Part shown: piece by piece, positions 18,209 through 26,130 of the stretch | Numbering within the stretch: the stretch's first letter is position 1 | How the letters are laid out: each line of letters begins with the position of its first letter | Assembly: GCF_014191605.1 (NCBI RefSeq) | Contig: NZ_JACHWU010000004.1 | Coordinates: 310,001-374,000, forward strand | Length of the DNA: 64,000 bases | Direction of reading: 5' to 3' | From: Prauserella isguenensis | Lineage (GTDB): Bacteria > Actinomycetota > Actinomycetes > Mycobacteriales > Pseudonocardiaceae | Made by a program: the position numbers and the translations under genes | Notes under the pieces: generated by a model | Database searches by the model: none | What the model saw: only the letters and a program-made list of their open reading frames with translations | What the model was told of the DNA's origin: nothing

Positions 18209-18255
18209 CGGCTTTTCGAACTCGGGGGCTTTTCGACCCCGGGGGGCTTTTCGAA
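18209..18255 (-). repeat. Three short tandem repeats in the glbO leader or N-terminal extension
   Basis: GGCTTTTCGA occurs at 18210-18219, 18227-18236 and 18245-18254, embedded in units of 17 and then 18 bases with CCCGGGG-like ends. Read on the minus strand the units encode [12 protein letters not shown] and EFEKPR. The 17-base unit breaks the frame. Confidence 0.75.
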
Positions 18256-18306
18256 CCCCGGGACGTCTCGGACGATGACAGGGCTGCGGTCCATTGTCCT
18301 CGTGGG

Positions 18307-19347
18307 TCAGGCACCCGTGCCGCCGCCGCTCTGGAACAGTCGTTTCAGCGGCGGTTGGAAGCCGGCCCGCTCGAAGGCGGCCATCGCGTCGGCACGCAGC
18401 GCGCGCTGGATGGCCCACTGCTTGCCGGGCCGGACCTTCACGGTCAGGCGCAGCAGCACCGCCTCGGGGGTGACGCTCTCGACGCCCAGCACCGTGGGGG
18501 GTTCGAGGATGTCCGGCGCGAGGTCCTCCCGCTCGGCAGACGTGGCGAGGACCTCCTGGAGCATCCTCGTCGCACGGTCCAGGTCGGCGTCGTAGGCCAC
18601 CGGGATGTCGACGACACCGACCGCGAAGCCCTGGCTGAAGTTGCCGACGCGGAGCACCTCGCCGTTGCGCACGTACCAGACGGTGCCGTTGAGGTCGCGC
18701 AACGTCGTGATCCTGAGGCCGACGGCTTCGACGGTGCCGATGGCCTCTCCGACGTCGACGACGTCGCCCACGCCGTACTGGTCCTCCAGCATCATGAAGA
18801 TGCCGGACAGGAAGTCGCGCACGAGGTTCTGGGCACCGAACCCGACGGCGACACCGACGATGCCCGCCGACGCGAGGATCGGCGCGAGGTTGATGCCCAA
18901 CTCGCCGAGGATGAGCACCACGGCGATCGTGTAGACGACGACGGTCGTGATCGACTTCAACACCGAGCCGATGGTCCTGGCGCGCTGCCTGCGGCGCTCG
19001 AGGATGCCGGGCCCGACGAGATCGGGGGCCTTCTCCTTGAGCGGCTTCAGCAGGGCCGGGGTCCTGGTCTTGTCCTTGCCGTCGTCTTCCGGCGTGCGGG
19101 TCATTCGGTCGATGAGCCTGCGGATGAACAGCCGCACGGTGAACGCGATGACCGCGATGACGAGGATGGTGAACGGTTTGGCGATGAGCCAGTTCGCCGA
19201 ACCGGCCAGCCATTCGTTACCGGTGAGCTGCCAGATCTGCTGGCACCAGGTGCCCGCCTCCTGAATGCAGGACGGGGGTTCGCTGAGCAACTGGTCCACG
19301 GGGAGAAGCGTTTCCTTCCATAACATGGGCGTGGCGAACATGATCAT
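18307..19347 (-). CDS. Small-conductance mechanosensitive channel (MscS family)
   Basis: The protein has 346 residues. An N-terminal periplasmic or linker part is followed by a membrane helix ([17 protein letters not shown]), a charged Lys/Glu-rich loop and a second helix ([19 protein letters not shown]). The pore helix is [20 protein letters not shown], the Gly/Ala-rich TM3 of MscS, and [21 protein letters not shown] opens the beta domain. It releases solutes under membrane tension during osmotic downshock. No strong ribosome site is seen before ATG 19347; ATG 19326 is another candidate start. It is transcribed toward glbO, 110 bases away, and could be cotranscribed with it. Confidence 0.92.
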   Translation of the reverse strand: MIMFATPMLWKETLLPVDQLLSEPPSCIQEAGTWCQQIWQLTGNEWLAGSANWLIAKPFTILVIAVIAFTVRLFIRRLIDRMTRTPEDDGKDKTRTPALLKPLKEKAPDLVGPGILERRRQRARTIGSVLKSITTVVVYTIAVVLILGELGINLAPILASAGIVGVAVGFGAQNLVRDFLSGIFMMLEDQYGVGDVVDVGEAIGTVEAVGLRITTLRDLNGTVWYVRNGEVLRVGNFSQGFAVGVVDIPVAYDADLDRATRMLQEVLATSAEREDLAPDILEPPTVLGVESVTPEAVLLRLTVKVRPGKQWAIQRALRADAMAAFERAGFQPPLKRLFQSGGGTGA

Positions 19348-19517
19348 GAGGGGGTGTGATGCCGCCCACTTCAGTGGTCCCGTCGGGGTACGGGTAAGGC
19401 ATGTTGGCCACGTCGAACTCCACAGCCACGGTACTCGGAGTGGACACGTGCGTTAACACACGTGCGTTCCAGGGGCGATGTGTGGTCGACTAGGGCAGCA
19501 CCGGTGGAGGTGGTCGC

Positions 19518-20252
19518 GTGCCAGACCGACAACCGAGCCCTCACGGCGCTCACCCCCGGCAGCCGGCCGGGACGGCGTCGGAGGTCATGCTGTGCGCGCC
19601 GGCGTCCGGCGCGAACCGCGGTGGAACGGCTCCGACGGGGCCGCATCCCACCGGCCCGCCGCGCGCGGGCAGGGTTCCTCGAACGCCGGGGGCATGGCGT
19701 TCCCGTGAGGCCGGCTCTGGTTCGTCCGGTCCTGGTTGGGGCAAACGCCGGGTCCTGTTGCTGAACGCGACGTTCGAACCGCTGACGGCGCTGCCGTTAC
19801 GCCGGGCGATCGTCCTGCTGGTCTGCGGCAAGGCCGAAGTCGTGCACGAAGATCCCTCGGGACTCACGCTGCACGCCGCGACGATGACCGTGGACGTGCC
19901 TTCGGTGATCCGGTTGTCGAATTATGTGCGGGTACCTTATCGAGCGCAGGTGCCGCTCACGCGTGCCGGTCTGATGCATCGCGATCGCTTCCGCTGCGCC
20001 TACTGCGGCGGCCGGGCCGAGACGATCGACCACGTCCAGCCGCGCAGCCGCGGCGGCGAACACTCGTGGGAGAACTGCGTGGCCTGCTGCGCCAAGTGCA
20101 ACCACCGCAAGGCGGACAACCTGCTCTCGGAGCTCGGCTGGACGATGCGGACCATTCCGCGTGCCCCGCACGGGCCGCATTGGCGGTTGCTGGCGCACGC
20201 GAAGGAGACCGATCCGCAATGGCGGCCGTACCTCGGAGCGCCGGCCGCCTAG
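19518..20252 (+). CDS. HNH endonuclease-domain protein
   Basis: The protein has up to 244 residues from GTG 19518. The first 75 are Pro/Gly/Arg-rich and may not be translated; no good internal start precedes the conserved RRVLLLNATFEPLTALPL, so the start is uncertain. The nuclease core carries two zinc-knuckle Cys pairs around the HNH motif: CAYCG, then TIDHVQPRSRGGEHSWEN, then CAKCNHRK. Such small housekeeping HNH proteins are widespread in actinobacteria, and this one sits at the place of Rv2469c, but the substrate is not established. Confidence 0.85.
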   Translation: MPDRQPSPHGAHPRQPAGTASEVMLCAPASGANRGGTAPTGPHPTGPPRAGRVPRTPGAWRSREAGSGSSGPGWGKRRVLLLNATFEPLTALPLRRAIVLLVCGKAEVVHEDPSGLTLHAATMTVDVPSVIRLSNYVRVPYRAQVPLTRAGLMHRDRFRCAYCGGRAETIDHVQPRSRGGEHSWENCVACCAKCNHRKADNLLSELGWTMRTIPRAPHGPHWRLLAHAKETDPQWRPYLGAPAA

Positions 20253-20402
20253 CGTGTCGGCCGTCCCGGCACTGAGTAGTCGGGCAGGCGCACGCAGAAG
20301 CTCCGGCGGCGTGGAACGCGGCCGCCGGAGCGATGTCTGCGACTTTCGTCGTGCACGTCGCCGATGCGGGAACGGCGCGGCGGCGTGCCGGGTCGTAGGA
20401 GA

Positions 20403-20804
20403 TCAGACGGTGACGCGGGTACCCATCGTCACGCGAGTGCCCATCGTGACGCGGGTGCCGCGGGTGACTCGGGTGCCCATGGTGGCGGGGGTGTCCATGG
20501 TGACGCGGGTGCCGCGGGTGACTCGGGTGCCCATGGTGGCGGGGGTGTCCATGGTGACGCGGGTGCCGCGGGTGACTCGGGTGCCCATGGTGACGCGGGT
20601 GCCGCGGGTCACCCGTGTGCCCATGGTGACGCGGGTGCCGCGGGTCACCCGTGTACCGCGCGTGACGCGCGTGCCTGCTGTCACTCGGGTGCCACACGTG
20701 ACGCGGGTACCGCGCGTGACTCGCGTTCCGAGCTCGGCGGGGCGGGCGACGTCCGTCGACGTCGCGTTGTCGCTCGTCGCGGCGGGGCTCAGGACGTGAA
20801 ACAT
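20403..20804 (-). CDS. Hexapeptide-repeat protein (18 x GTRVTx)
   Basis: The protein has 133 residues from ATG 20804, preceded by AGGAGG at ideal spacing and by a near-consensus promoter. Residues 1-25 (MFHVLSPAATSDNATSTDVA and five more) form a non-repetitive leader. Residues 26-133 are exactly 18 hexapeptides running to the last codon: sixteen are GTRVTx, with x being R, M, C, A or V, and two are DTPATM. The array is very basic and Thr-rich, with no signal peptide or membrane helix. The regular T-x-x-T spacing could build a beta-solenoid; a short leader before a repeated core also recalls multi-core peptide precursors, but no modifying enzyme lies nearby. No known family is recognised. The opposite strand is also open (VTRVPx) but lacks start signals. 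Confidence 0.75.
   Translation of the reverse strand: MFHVLSPAATSDNATSTDVARPAELGTRVTRGTRVTCGTRVTAGTRVTRGTRVTRGTRVTMGTRVTRGTRVTMGTRVTRGTRVTMDTPATMGTRVTRGTRVTMDTPATMGTRVTRGTRVTMGTRVTMGTRVTV
20406..20727. repeat. 18-bp tandem repeat array with 54-bp and 36-bp higher-order copies
   Basis: Eighteen-base units with core GGTGACGCGGGT fill this span. Two identical 54-bp copies occupy 20473-20526 and 20527-20580, and two identical 36-bp copies occupy 20581-20616 and 20617-20652. This shows recent tandem duplication in multiples of the codon frame. There are no unique spacers, so it is not a CRISPR array. Confidence 0.9.
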
Positions 20805-20877
20805 GTGGGCCTCCTGTGACAGGCGGAAATCAGTGGCGGTTGGGAACATCGGGGCGCAAGAACCCGTACGTGTGAAA

Positions 20878-20906
20878 AACGTACGAGGGCCGTTCACCTG
20901 TGACAA
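20878..20906 (-). promoter_or_regulatory. Promoter of the hexapeptide-repeat gene
   Basis: On the minus strand the -35 TTGTCA (20906-20901) and -10 TACGTT (20883-20878) are separated by exactly 17 bases, a good match to the principal actinobacterial sigma factor. The predicted start of transcription is near 20871. A palindrome with arms CGTACGT (20865-20871) and ACGTACG (20879-20885) overlaps the -10 and could be an operator. Confidence 0.65.
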
Positions 20907-21098
20907 GCACGATGCGGTCGGTGAGTCCGGGTGTACGTCGAGTTGCAACCGTCTGCCAGGAGCGCTTCGGCTCAACGTGCCATTACGTCTCCGGCAAGCG
21001 GCGGACGGTGGTCGGGATGCGGCGAGCGGCGCGGATCAAGGCGGCGTGGCGGCACGGCAGGTGGTCACACGTGGGGACTCGTCGGATACCCTTCGCTC

Positions 21099-21320
21099 GT
21101 GAGCATCCTCGAGACGACCCTGGTCTTCGCGGTGGTCCCGCTCGCCATCTGCGGCGTATTCGCCCTGGTCACCCTGCGTTCGAAGTTCGCGGGCCGGCCA
21201 CGGTATCGCCCGGGGCAGGAATGGGACCACCCCGCGACATGGTGGAGTGCCAACCCGGTGAGTGCCGGTACGGCCGGCAGCCCGTCTACGGACCGAGGAG
21301 GTGCCCGTGGCAACTGGTGA
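21099..21320 (+). CDS. Small single-span membrane protein
   Basis: The protein has 73 residues from GTG 21099. One hydrophobic helix near the N-terminus (TTLVFAVVPLAICGVFALVT) is followed by a basic turn (LRSKFAGRPRYRPGQEW) and a short hydrophilic tail. The orientation is probably tail-inside. It overlaps the start of the DUF5130 gene, so the two are likely translated together. A small membrane protein in this position next to the DUF5130 gene suggests a partner role, but the function is unknown. Confidence 0.7.
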   Translation: MSILETTLVFAVVPLAICGVFALVTLRSKFAGRPRYRPGQEWDHPATWWSANPVSAGTAGSPSTDRGGARGNW

Positions 21321-21804
21321 ACTGGTGCACGACCGTGCTTCCGACGTCGATCCCGCGGACCTGCCGTCCGGCGCCGCGGTTACGACGAGCGGACGCATCT
21401 CCCGCGCCCAGGAGTATGCACCCGATACTCCGAAAGGCCCATTCTCGACGCAGCAGTTGAGCCGGATCGACGAGGCGCTCGCGCTGGCGACGCGCGACAC
21501 CGGCATCGAATTCAGCATCTACCTCGGTCCGCTCGGTTCCGAGGACACTCGCGCCGCGGCGGAGCAGTTGCACGATCGGCTTGGTGAGCAGGGTGATGAC
21601 GCCGTGCTGATCGCCGTGTCTCCGGGGGAGCGGGTCGTCGAGGTCGTCACCGGCGCCAACACGACGCAGCGAGTGCCCGACCGTGCCGTGAAACTGGCCG
21701 TCATGAGCATGGTCGCCTCGTTCAAGGAAGGCGACCTGATCGGTGGCTTCGTCAGCGGCCTCCGCATGCTGGCCGACCAGGCGGGGAGCAATCCCGCGCA
21801 CTGA
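21307..21804 (+). CDS. DUF5130 (TPM-like) protein
   Basis: GTG 21307 lies six bases after GAGGAG and gives 165 residues; GTG 21301 is an alternative. The domain has the alternating pattern of TPM-like folds: FSTQQLSRIDEALALATRDT, FSIYLGPLG, DDAVLIAVSPGERVVEVVTG and a C-terminal helix FKEGDLIGGFVSGLRMLADQ. No transmembrane segment is present. The family is common in mycobacteria and relatives, but its biochemical role is unknown. It overlaps the upstream small membrane-protein gene and converges with pepN across two strong hairpins. Confidence 0.82.
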   Translation: MATGELVHDRASDVDPADLPSGAAVTTSGRISRAQEYAPDTPKGPFSTQQLSRIDEALALATRDTGIEFSIYLGPLGSEDTRAAAEQLHDRLGEQGDDAVLIAVSPGERVVEVVTGANTTQRVPDRAVKLAVMSMVASFKEGDLIGGFVSGLRMLADQAGSNPAH

Positions 21805-21860
21805 CGGCCGATCACCTGGGCCGACATCGCCGCGCGCGGCCGCGTGGCGTGACCGAAACG

Positions 21861-21897
21861 AGCGCCCCGGCACCGATCCGTTCGGTGCCGGGGCGCT
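21861..21897. terminator. Perfect 15-bp hairpin ending the DUF5130 gene
   Basis: Arms AGCGCCCCGGCACCG (21861-21875) and CGGTGCCGGGGCGCT (21883-21897) enclose a 7-nt loop. It lies 56 bases after the DUF5130 stop in a convergent region and is likely bidirectional. Confidence 0.75.
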
Positions 21898-21962
21898 GTG
21901 TCTCCGGAGTCTGTCCGTGTGTGTCTTCCCGGAGTCTGCCTTCACGCACGCGGGTGCGGGCT

Positions 21963-21993
21963 CGCCGGTGCCCGGGCGGGCCGGGCACCGGCG
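21963..21993. terminator. 13-bp hairpin ending pepN
   Basis: Arms CGCCGGTGCCCGG (21963-21975) and CCGGGCACCGGCG (21981-21993) surround a 5-nt loop, seven bases past the pepN stop. It forms a back-to-back terminator pair with the hairpin at 21861-21897. Confidence 0.7.
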
Positions 21994-22000
21994 GTGACCG

Positions 22001-24577
22001 TCAGCTCTCGTCGAACTCCCGCGCCGCGAGCGCACGCACGATGCCTGCGCGGCCTTCCGAGACGAGCCTGCGCAGCGCGGGCGCGTGGTCGCCTTCCAGC
22101 CACGCGTCGGCCGCGGCGATGCACTCGCGCGTGACCGACCACGACGGGTACAGACCCACCACGGTGGGCTGGGCGGCCTCGCTGGAACGGCGTGCCCACA
22201 CTTCGTCGATCGTGGCGAAGTACGTGGCGACGTAGCCGTCGAGCAGGTGCTTCTGCCCTGGATGGGAGAAGCCGGCGATGATCGCCTCGTTCACCGCGTT
22301 GGGCAGCTCGTCGTCGTGCACCGCGCGTTCCCACGCCTCCGCCTTGGCCTCGGCGGTCGGCCGCAGCGCGCGTGCGCGCTCGGCATGGCGGCGGCCCGTG
22401 GCGGTGTTGTCCCGTTCGTGTTCGGCCGCGATCTCCGCTTCGCCCGCCTTGCCGTGGGCGACGAGTGCGTGGAGCAGTCGCCAGCGCAGGTCGGTGTCGA
22501 CGACGAGGCCCTCGAGAGATGCCGAACCGTCGAGCCAGCCCGCCAGCACCGACACAGTCTGCTCGTCGAGTACCGCCGACGCCAGTGCGTTGACGAACGC
22601 CAGTTGGTGGTCCGAACCGGCCTCGGCGGTGCGTGCCAACTCCAGCAGTCGCGCGGCGAAGGCGGGCCAACCCCGCTCTGCGGCCCAGCTGGGCTCCGCG
22701 TAGGAGTTGAGCGCCGTCTGCGCCTGCATCAGCAGCCGCTGAACGACGCCGACCTCGGTCTCCGCACCGATGCCGCGCTGCACGAGCGTGACGAAGTCGC
22801 GCGCCTTGAGCTCCGCCTCGCGGGTCATCTCCCACGCGGCCGACCAGCACAGGGTGCGGGGAAGCGGGTCGGTGATGTCGCCGATGCGGTCGATCAGCGT
22901 CACGAGCGAGTCGTTGTCGAGGCGCATCGTGCAATAGGTCAGGTCGTCGTCGTTGACCAGCACGAGCTTGCCGCGGTCGGCGCCGACGAGGTCGGGCACG
23001 TCGGTGCGCTCGCCGTCGATGTCGAGTTCGACGCGCCGGGTACGCACCAGCCTGCCGTCGACGTCGTCGTAGATGCCGACCGCCGCACGGTGAGTGCGTA
23101 GCTCGCCCGCGCCCGGCTTGGCGCCGCCCTGCAGGATCGTGAAGGAGGTGAACCTGCCGTCGGCGTCCGTGTCGAACACGGGGCGCAGGGAGTTGAGGCC
23201 CGTCGTCTCGAGCCACTGGGCGCTCCACCACGACAGGTCGCGGCCGGACGCCTCCTCGAGCGCGGAGAGCAGGTCGGCCAGAGTCGCGTTGCCCCACGCG
23301 TGGCGGTCGAAGTACAGCCTCAGTCCCGACAGGAAGTTGTCCTGCCCGACGTAGGCGACGAGCTGCTTCAGGACGCTGGCACCCTTGGCGTAGGTGATGC
23401 CGTCGAAGTTCACTTCGACCGCCTGAAGGTCGACCATGTCGGCGGCGATCGGGTGCGTCGAGGGCAGCTGGTCCTGCCGGTAGGCCCACGACTTCTCGAT
23501 GTTGGCGAAACTCGTCCACGCGCCGGTGTACTCGGTCGCCTCGGCCTGGGCGAGAACGCTGGCGAACGTCGCGAACGACTCGTTCAACCACAGGTCGTCC
23601 CACCAGCGCATGGTGACGAGGTCGCCGAACCACATGTGGGCCATCTCGTGCAGCAGCGTCTCGGCGCGGCGTTCGTAGGAGTAGCGCGTGACGCGGCTGC
23701 GGAAGACGTAGTCCTCGCGGAACGTCACAGCGCCCGCGTTCTCCATGGCCCCGGCGTTGAACTCGGGCACGAACAGCTGGTCGTACTTCGAGAACGGGTA
23801 GGTCACGCCGAAATTCTCGTGGTAGAAGCCGAAGCCCTGCTTCGTCTCGGTGAAGAGCCGGTCGGCGTCCATGTACTCGGCCAGCGAGGCGCGGCAGTAG
23901 ATGCCGAGCGGGATGGTGCCGTGCTCGTCGCGGTACTCGTCGCGCCACTCGGCGTACGGGCCCGCCACGAGGGCGACCAGGTAGGTCGAGATGCGCTCGG
24001 ACTCGGCGAACACGAGTCGCACCGCACCCTCGGGCGTCTCGGACTCGGATTCGACCCGCGCGTTGGAGACGACCTTCCAGCCCTTCGGCGCGATGACGGT
24101 GAGGCGGTAGGTGGCCTTGAGGTCCGGTTGGTCGAAGCAGGCGAACATGCGCTTGGCGTCGGCCGTCTCGAACTGCGAGTACAGGTACACCGACTCGTCC
24201 ACCGGGTCGACGAAGCGGTGCAGCCCCTCGCCGGTGTTCATGTACCGGCAGTCGGCCTCGATCGTGAGCTCGTTCGTCTCCGCCAGATCCGGCAGGGTGA
24301 GGCCGTCGTCCTCGACGTACCCGTCGACCGGGAGCGAGGCACCGTTGAGCGTCGCCGACCGCACGCCCTCGGCGACGATGTCCACCCAGGACTCCGCCCC
24401 GGGCCGCGCGGCCGCGAAGGTGATCGTGGTCCTGGAGTCGAACGTCTTCTCCCCGGGACGGCCCCGGCCGTCGGTGAGGTCGAGAAGGATGTCGTAGGAC
24501 TGGACGTCGAGCAGGTCGGCGCGCTGCTGCGCGGCGTCCCGGGTCAGGTTGGGCGCGGGCACGGACACCTCGGTCAT
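22001..24577 (-). CDS. pepN: Aminopeptidase N (M1 metallopeptidase)
   Basis: The protein has 858 residues, the usual length. The exopeptidase motif GAMEN is at 276-280. The zinc site HEMAH at 310-314 is completed by Glu333 in WLNESFATF. The C-terminal ERAP1-like helical domain follows from about 540. It removes N-terminal residues from peptides in the cytoplasm. It may finish the breakdown of peptides released by ClpP, whose genes lie 31 kb away, although no direct link is shown. It is transcribed divergently from the nitroreductase homologue, with 200 bases between. The position corresponds to Rv2467. Confidence 0.96.
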   Translation of the reverse strand: MTEVSVPAPNLTRDAAQQRADLLDVQSYDILLDLTDGRGRPGEKTFDSRTTITFAAARPGAESWVDIVAEGVRSATLNGASLPVDGYVEDDGLTLPDLAETNELTIEADCRYMNTGEGLHRFVDPVDESVYLYSQFETADAKRMFACFDQPDLKATYRLTVIAPKGWKVVSNARVESESETPEGAVRLVFAESERISTYLVALVAGPYAEWRDEYRDEHGTIPLGIYCRASLAEYMDADRLFTETKQGFGFYHENFGVTYPFSKYDQLFVPEFNAGAMENAGAVTFREDYVFRSRVTRYSYERRAETLLHEMAHMWFGDLVTMRWWDDLWLNESFATFASVLAQAEATEYTGAWTSFANIEKSWAYRQDQLPSTHPIAADMVDLQAVEVNFDGITYAKGASVLKQLVAYVGQDNFLSGLRLYFDRHAWGNATLADLLSALEEASGRDLSWWSAQWLETTGLNSLRPVFDTDADGRFTSFTILQGGAKPGAGELRTHRAAVGIYDDVDGRLVRTRRVELDIDGERTDVPDLVGADRGKLVLVNDDDLTYCTMRLDNDSLVTLIDRIGDITDPLPRTLCWSAAWEMTREAELKARDFVTLVQRGIGAETEVGVVQRLLMQAQTALNSYAEPSWAAERGWPAFAARLLELARTAEAGSDHQLAFVNALASAVLDEQTVSVLAGWLDGSASLEGLVVDTDLRWRLLHALVAHGKAGEAEIAAEHERDNTATGRRHAERARALRPTAEAKAEAWERAVHDDELPNAVNEAIIAGFSHPGQKHLLDGYVATYFATIDEVWARRSSEAAQPTVVGLYPSWSVTRECIAAADAWLEGDHAPALRRLVSEGRAGIVRALAAREFDES

Positions 24578-24777
24578 CGGTCGTGGATGGGCAACAGGAC
24601 GTCCGCCGATCCAATCATGGCCGCCGCCGCGCGCGCACGGGGAATCGCCAGGTGTGCGGGCGGCGGGCCGTGGGGCCCGGCGTGACGCGTCCGCACGGCC
24701 CGTCGCGCGGGAACAACCCGCCTTGGCGCGGTGTTGCCCCGGACGGACCCACCAGGCCGACCGAGGAGTTACGTTCC

Positions 24778-25389
24778 ATGACCGAGTCCCGCACCCGCGT
24801 CGACTTCTACTTCGACCCGATCTGCCCGTTCGCGTGGATCACTTCGCGCTGGATCCTCGAGGTGGAGAAGCGTCGGGACATCGACCTCAACTTCCGCGTG
24901 ATGAGCCTGGCCGTGCTGAATTCCGGGCGCGACCTGGCCGACGAGTACGTCGAGCTGATGAACAAGGCGTGGGGCCCGGTGCGGGTCGCCGTCGCGCTGG
25001 CGCAGCAGCAGGGAGAGCAGGTGCTGCGCGACTACTACACGGCCTTCGGCACGCGGTATCACAACCAGGACAACAAGGACATCGACCTGGTGCTCAAGGA
25101 GGCGCTCGCCGAGGTGTCGGCGCCACCGGAGCTGCTCGACGCGGCGACGTCGAGCGACTACGACGAGGCCCTGCGCAAGAGCCACCACGAGGGAATGGAC
25201 CCGGTGGGCATGGACGTCGGTACGCCGACCCTGCACGTCGACGGCGTCGCGTTCTTCGGCCCGGTGCTCTCGTCCATCCCGCGCGGTGAGGACGCGGTGA
25301 AGCTGTTCGACGGCGCCGTCGCCATGGCGAGCTACCCCGACTTCTACGAGCTCAAGCGGACCCGCACCGGAGACCTCAACTTCGACTGA
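24778..25389 (+). CDS. DsbA-family protein, homologue of mycothiol-dependent nitroreductase Rv2466c, CPFA active site
   Basis: The protein has 203 residues from ATG 24778, with GAGGAG nine bases upstream. It has a thioredoxin fold with a helical insertion. The N-terminal [16 protein letters not shown] aligns with the FWFDPLCPWCWITSRW of Rv2466c, and [20 protein letters not shown] and [13 protein letters not shown] are also conserved. Rv2466c uses a CPWC dithiol with mycothiol. Here the codons read Cys-Pro-Phe-Ala (TGC CCG TTC GCG), so the second Cys is missing and the enzyme would have to work as a monothiol or have changed role. The neighbour pepN is the same as in mycobacteria. Confidence 0.88.
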   Translation: MTESRTRVDFYFDPICPFAWITSRWILEVEKRRDIDLNFRVMSLAVLNSGRDLADEYVELMNKAWGPVRVAVALAQQQGEQVLRDYYTAFGTRYHNQDNKDIDLVLKEALAEVSAPPELLDAATSSDYDEALRKSHHEGMDPVGMDVGTPTLHVDGVAFFGPVLSSIPRGEDAVKLFDGAVAMASYPDFYELKRTRTGDLNFD

Positions 25390-25407
25390 GCACGGAGCGT
25401 GCCCCGC

Positions 25408-26130
25408 TCACCCGTCGGTGAGTCGCCCGCTCGTGTCCTTCAGTTGCACGCCGGTGGCCTCGATGCGGCGGGCTCCGGCGATGAGCCGGGCCAGGGTGCG
25501 GGCCGCGTCGGCGTGGCCGAGACCGTGCGGGCGGCGGATGTTCGACACGCAGTTGCGCGCCGAGTCCGCCGTTCCCGGTGCCGGGGCCCAGGTCACGTAG
25601 GCACCCAGGCTGTCGTGTGCCGACAGCCCGGGGCGTTCCCCGATCACCACGACACACAGCCTGGCCTCCTGGGCGGCGCCGATGTGGTCGGCGAGGGCCA
25701 CCCGAGCCTGCGTCGCGATGATCGGCGGCCCGACCGTCAGGTCGCCGGGCAGCTCCGCAAGCAGTGCCGCGAGCACGCCGGCAGCGTGCAACGCCGTGGC
25801 CTCCGCGGACAGCCCGTCGGCGACGACGAGCGTGAGGTCCGCAGGAGCGAGCACCGGCACGTCGGCAGGACGGCGTCCCAGGTCGGGACGGCTCAGGTAC
25901 GTCGCACGGTCCGGTGCCGCCGACGGCACGTGGACCGGCTCGCCGATTCCCAACGCGCGCAGCTCGTCCCCGAGCCGGTCGACGTCGAGGCTCCCGTGCA
26001 CGGCGTCGCGGGCCAGTGCGAGAGCCTCCGCCGATTCGAGTACGTGACGGGTCCGCGCCGCGTCCCCGACCCGGTCCAACCCGATGCGGGCGGGTGTGCG
26101 GTGCCGCAGCGGATCCCAGAACGTGCTCAC
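25408..26130 (-). CDS. eutC: Ethanolamine ammonia-lyase small subunit
   Basis: The protein has 240 residues. The conserved RIGLDRVGDA, LSRPDLGRRP, VVADGLSAEA, VVIGERPGLSAHDSLGAY and RNCVSNIRRPHGL segments are typical of EutC. With EutB it forms the adenosylcobalamin-dependent enzyme that turns ethanolamine into acetaldehyde and ammonia. GTG 26130 overlaps the eutB stop (GTGA), so the two are coupled. No shell-protein, eutR or permease genes are present, so a microcompartment is not indicated here. Confidence 0.95.
   Translation of the reverse strand: MSTFWDPLRHRTPARIGLDRVGDAARTRHVLESAEALALARDAVHGSLDVDRLGDELRALGIGEPVHVPSAAPDRATYLSRPDLGRRPADVPVLAPADLTLVVADGLSAEATALHAAGVLAALLAELPGDLTVGPPIIATQARVALADHIGAAQEARLCVVVIGERPGLSAHDSLGAYVTWAPAPGTADSARNCVSNIRRPHGLGHADAARTLARLIAGARRIEATGVQLKDTSGRLTDG

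Noticed and set aside
20406-20727. CRISPR array
   Set aside because: Units are directly adjacent 18-mers in one reading frame, with no unique spacers and no cas genes.
20161-20799. Plus-strand reading of the repeat region (VTRVPx)
   Set aside because: It begins inside the HNH gene in another frame with no ribosome site; the minus strand has AGGAGG and a promoter at the right places.
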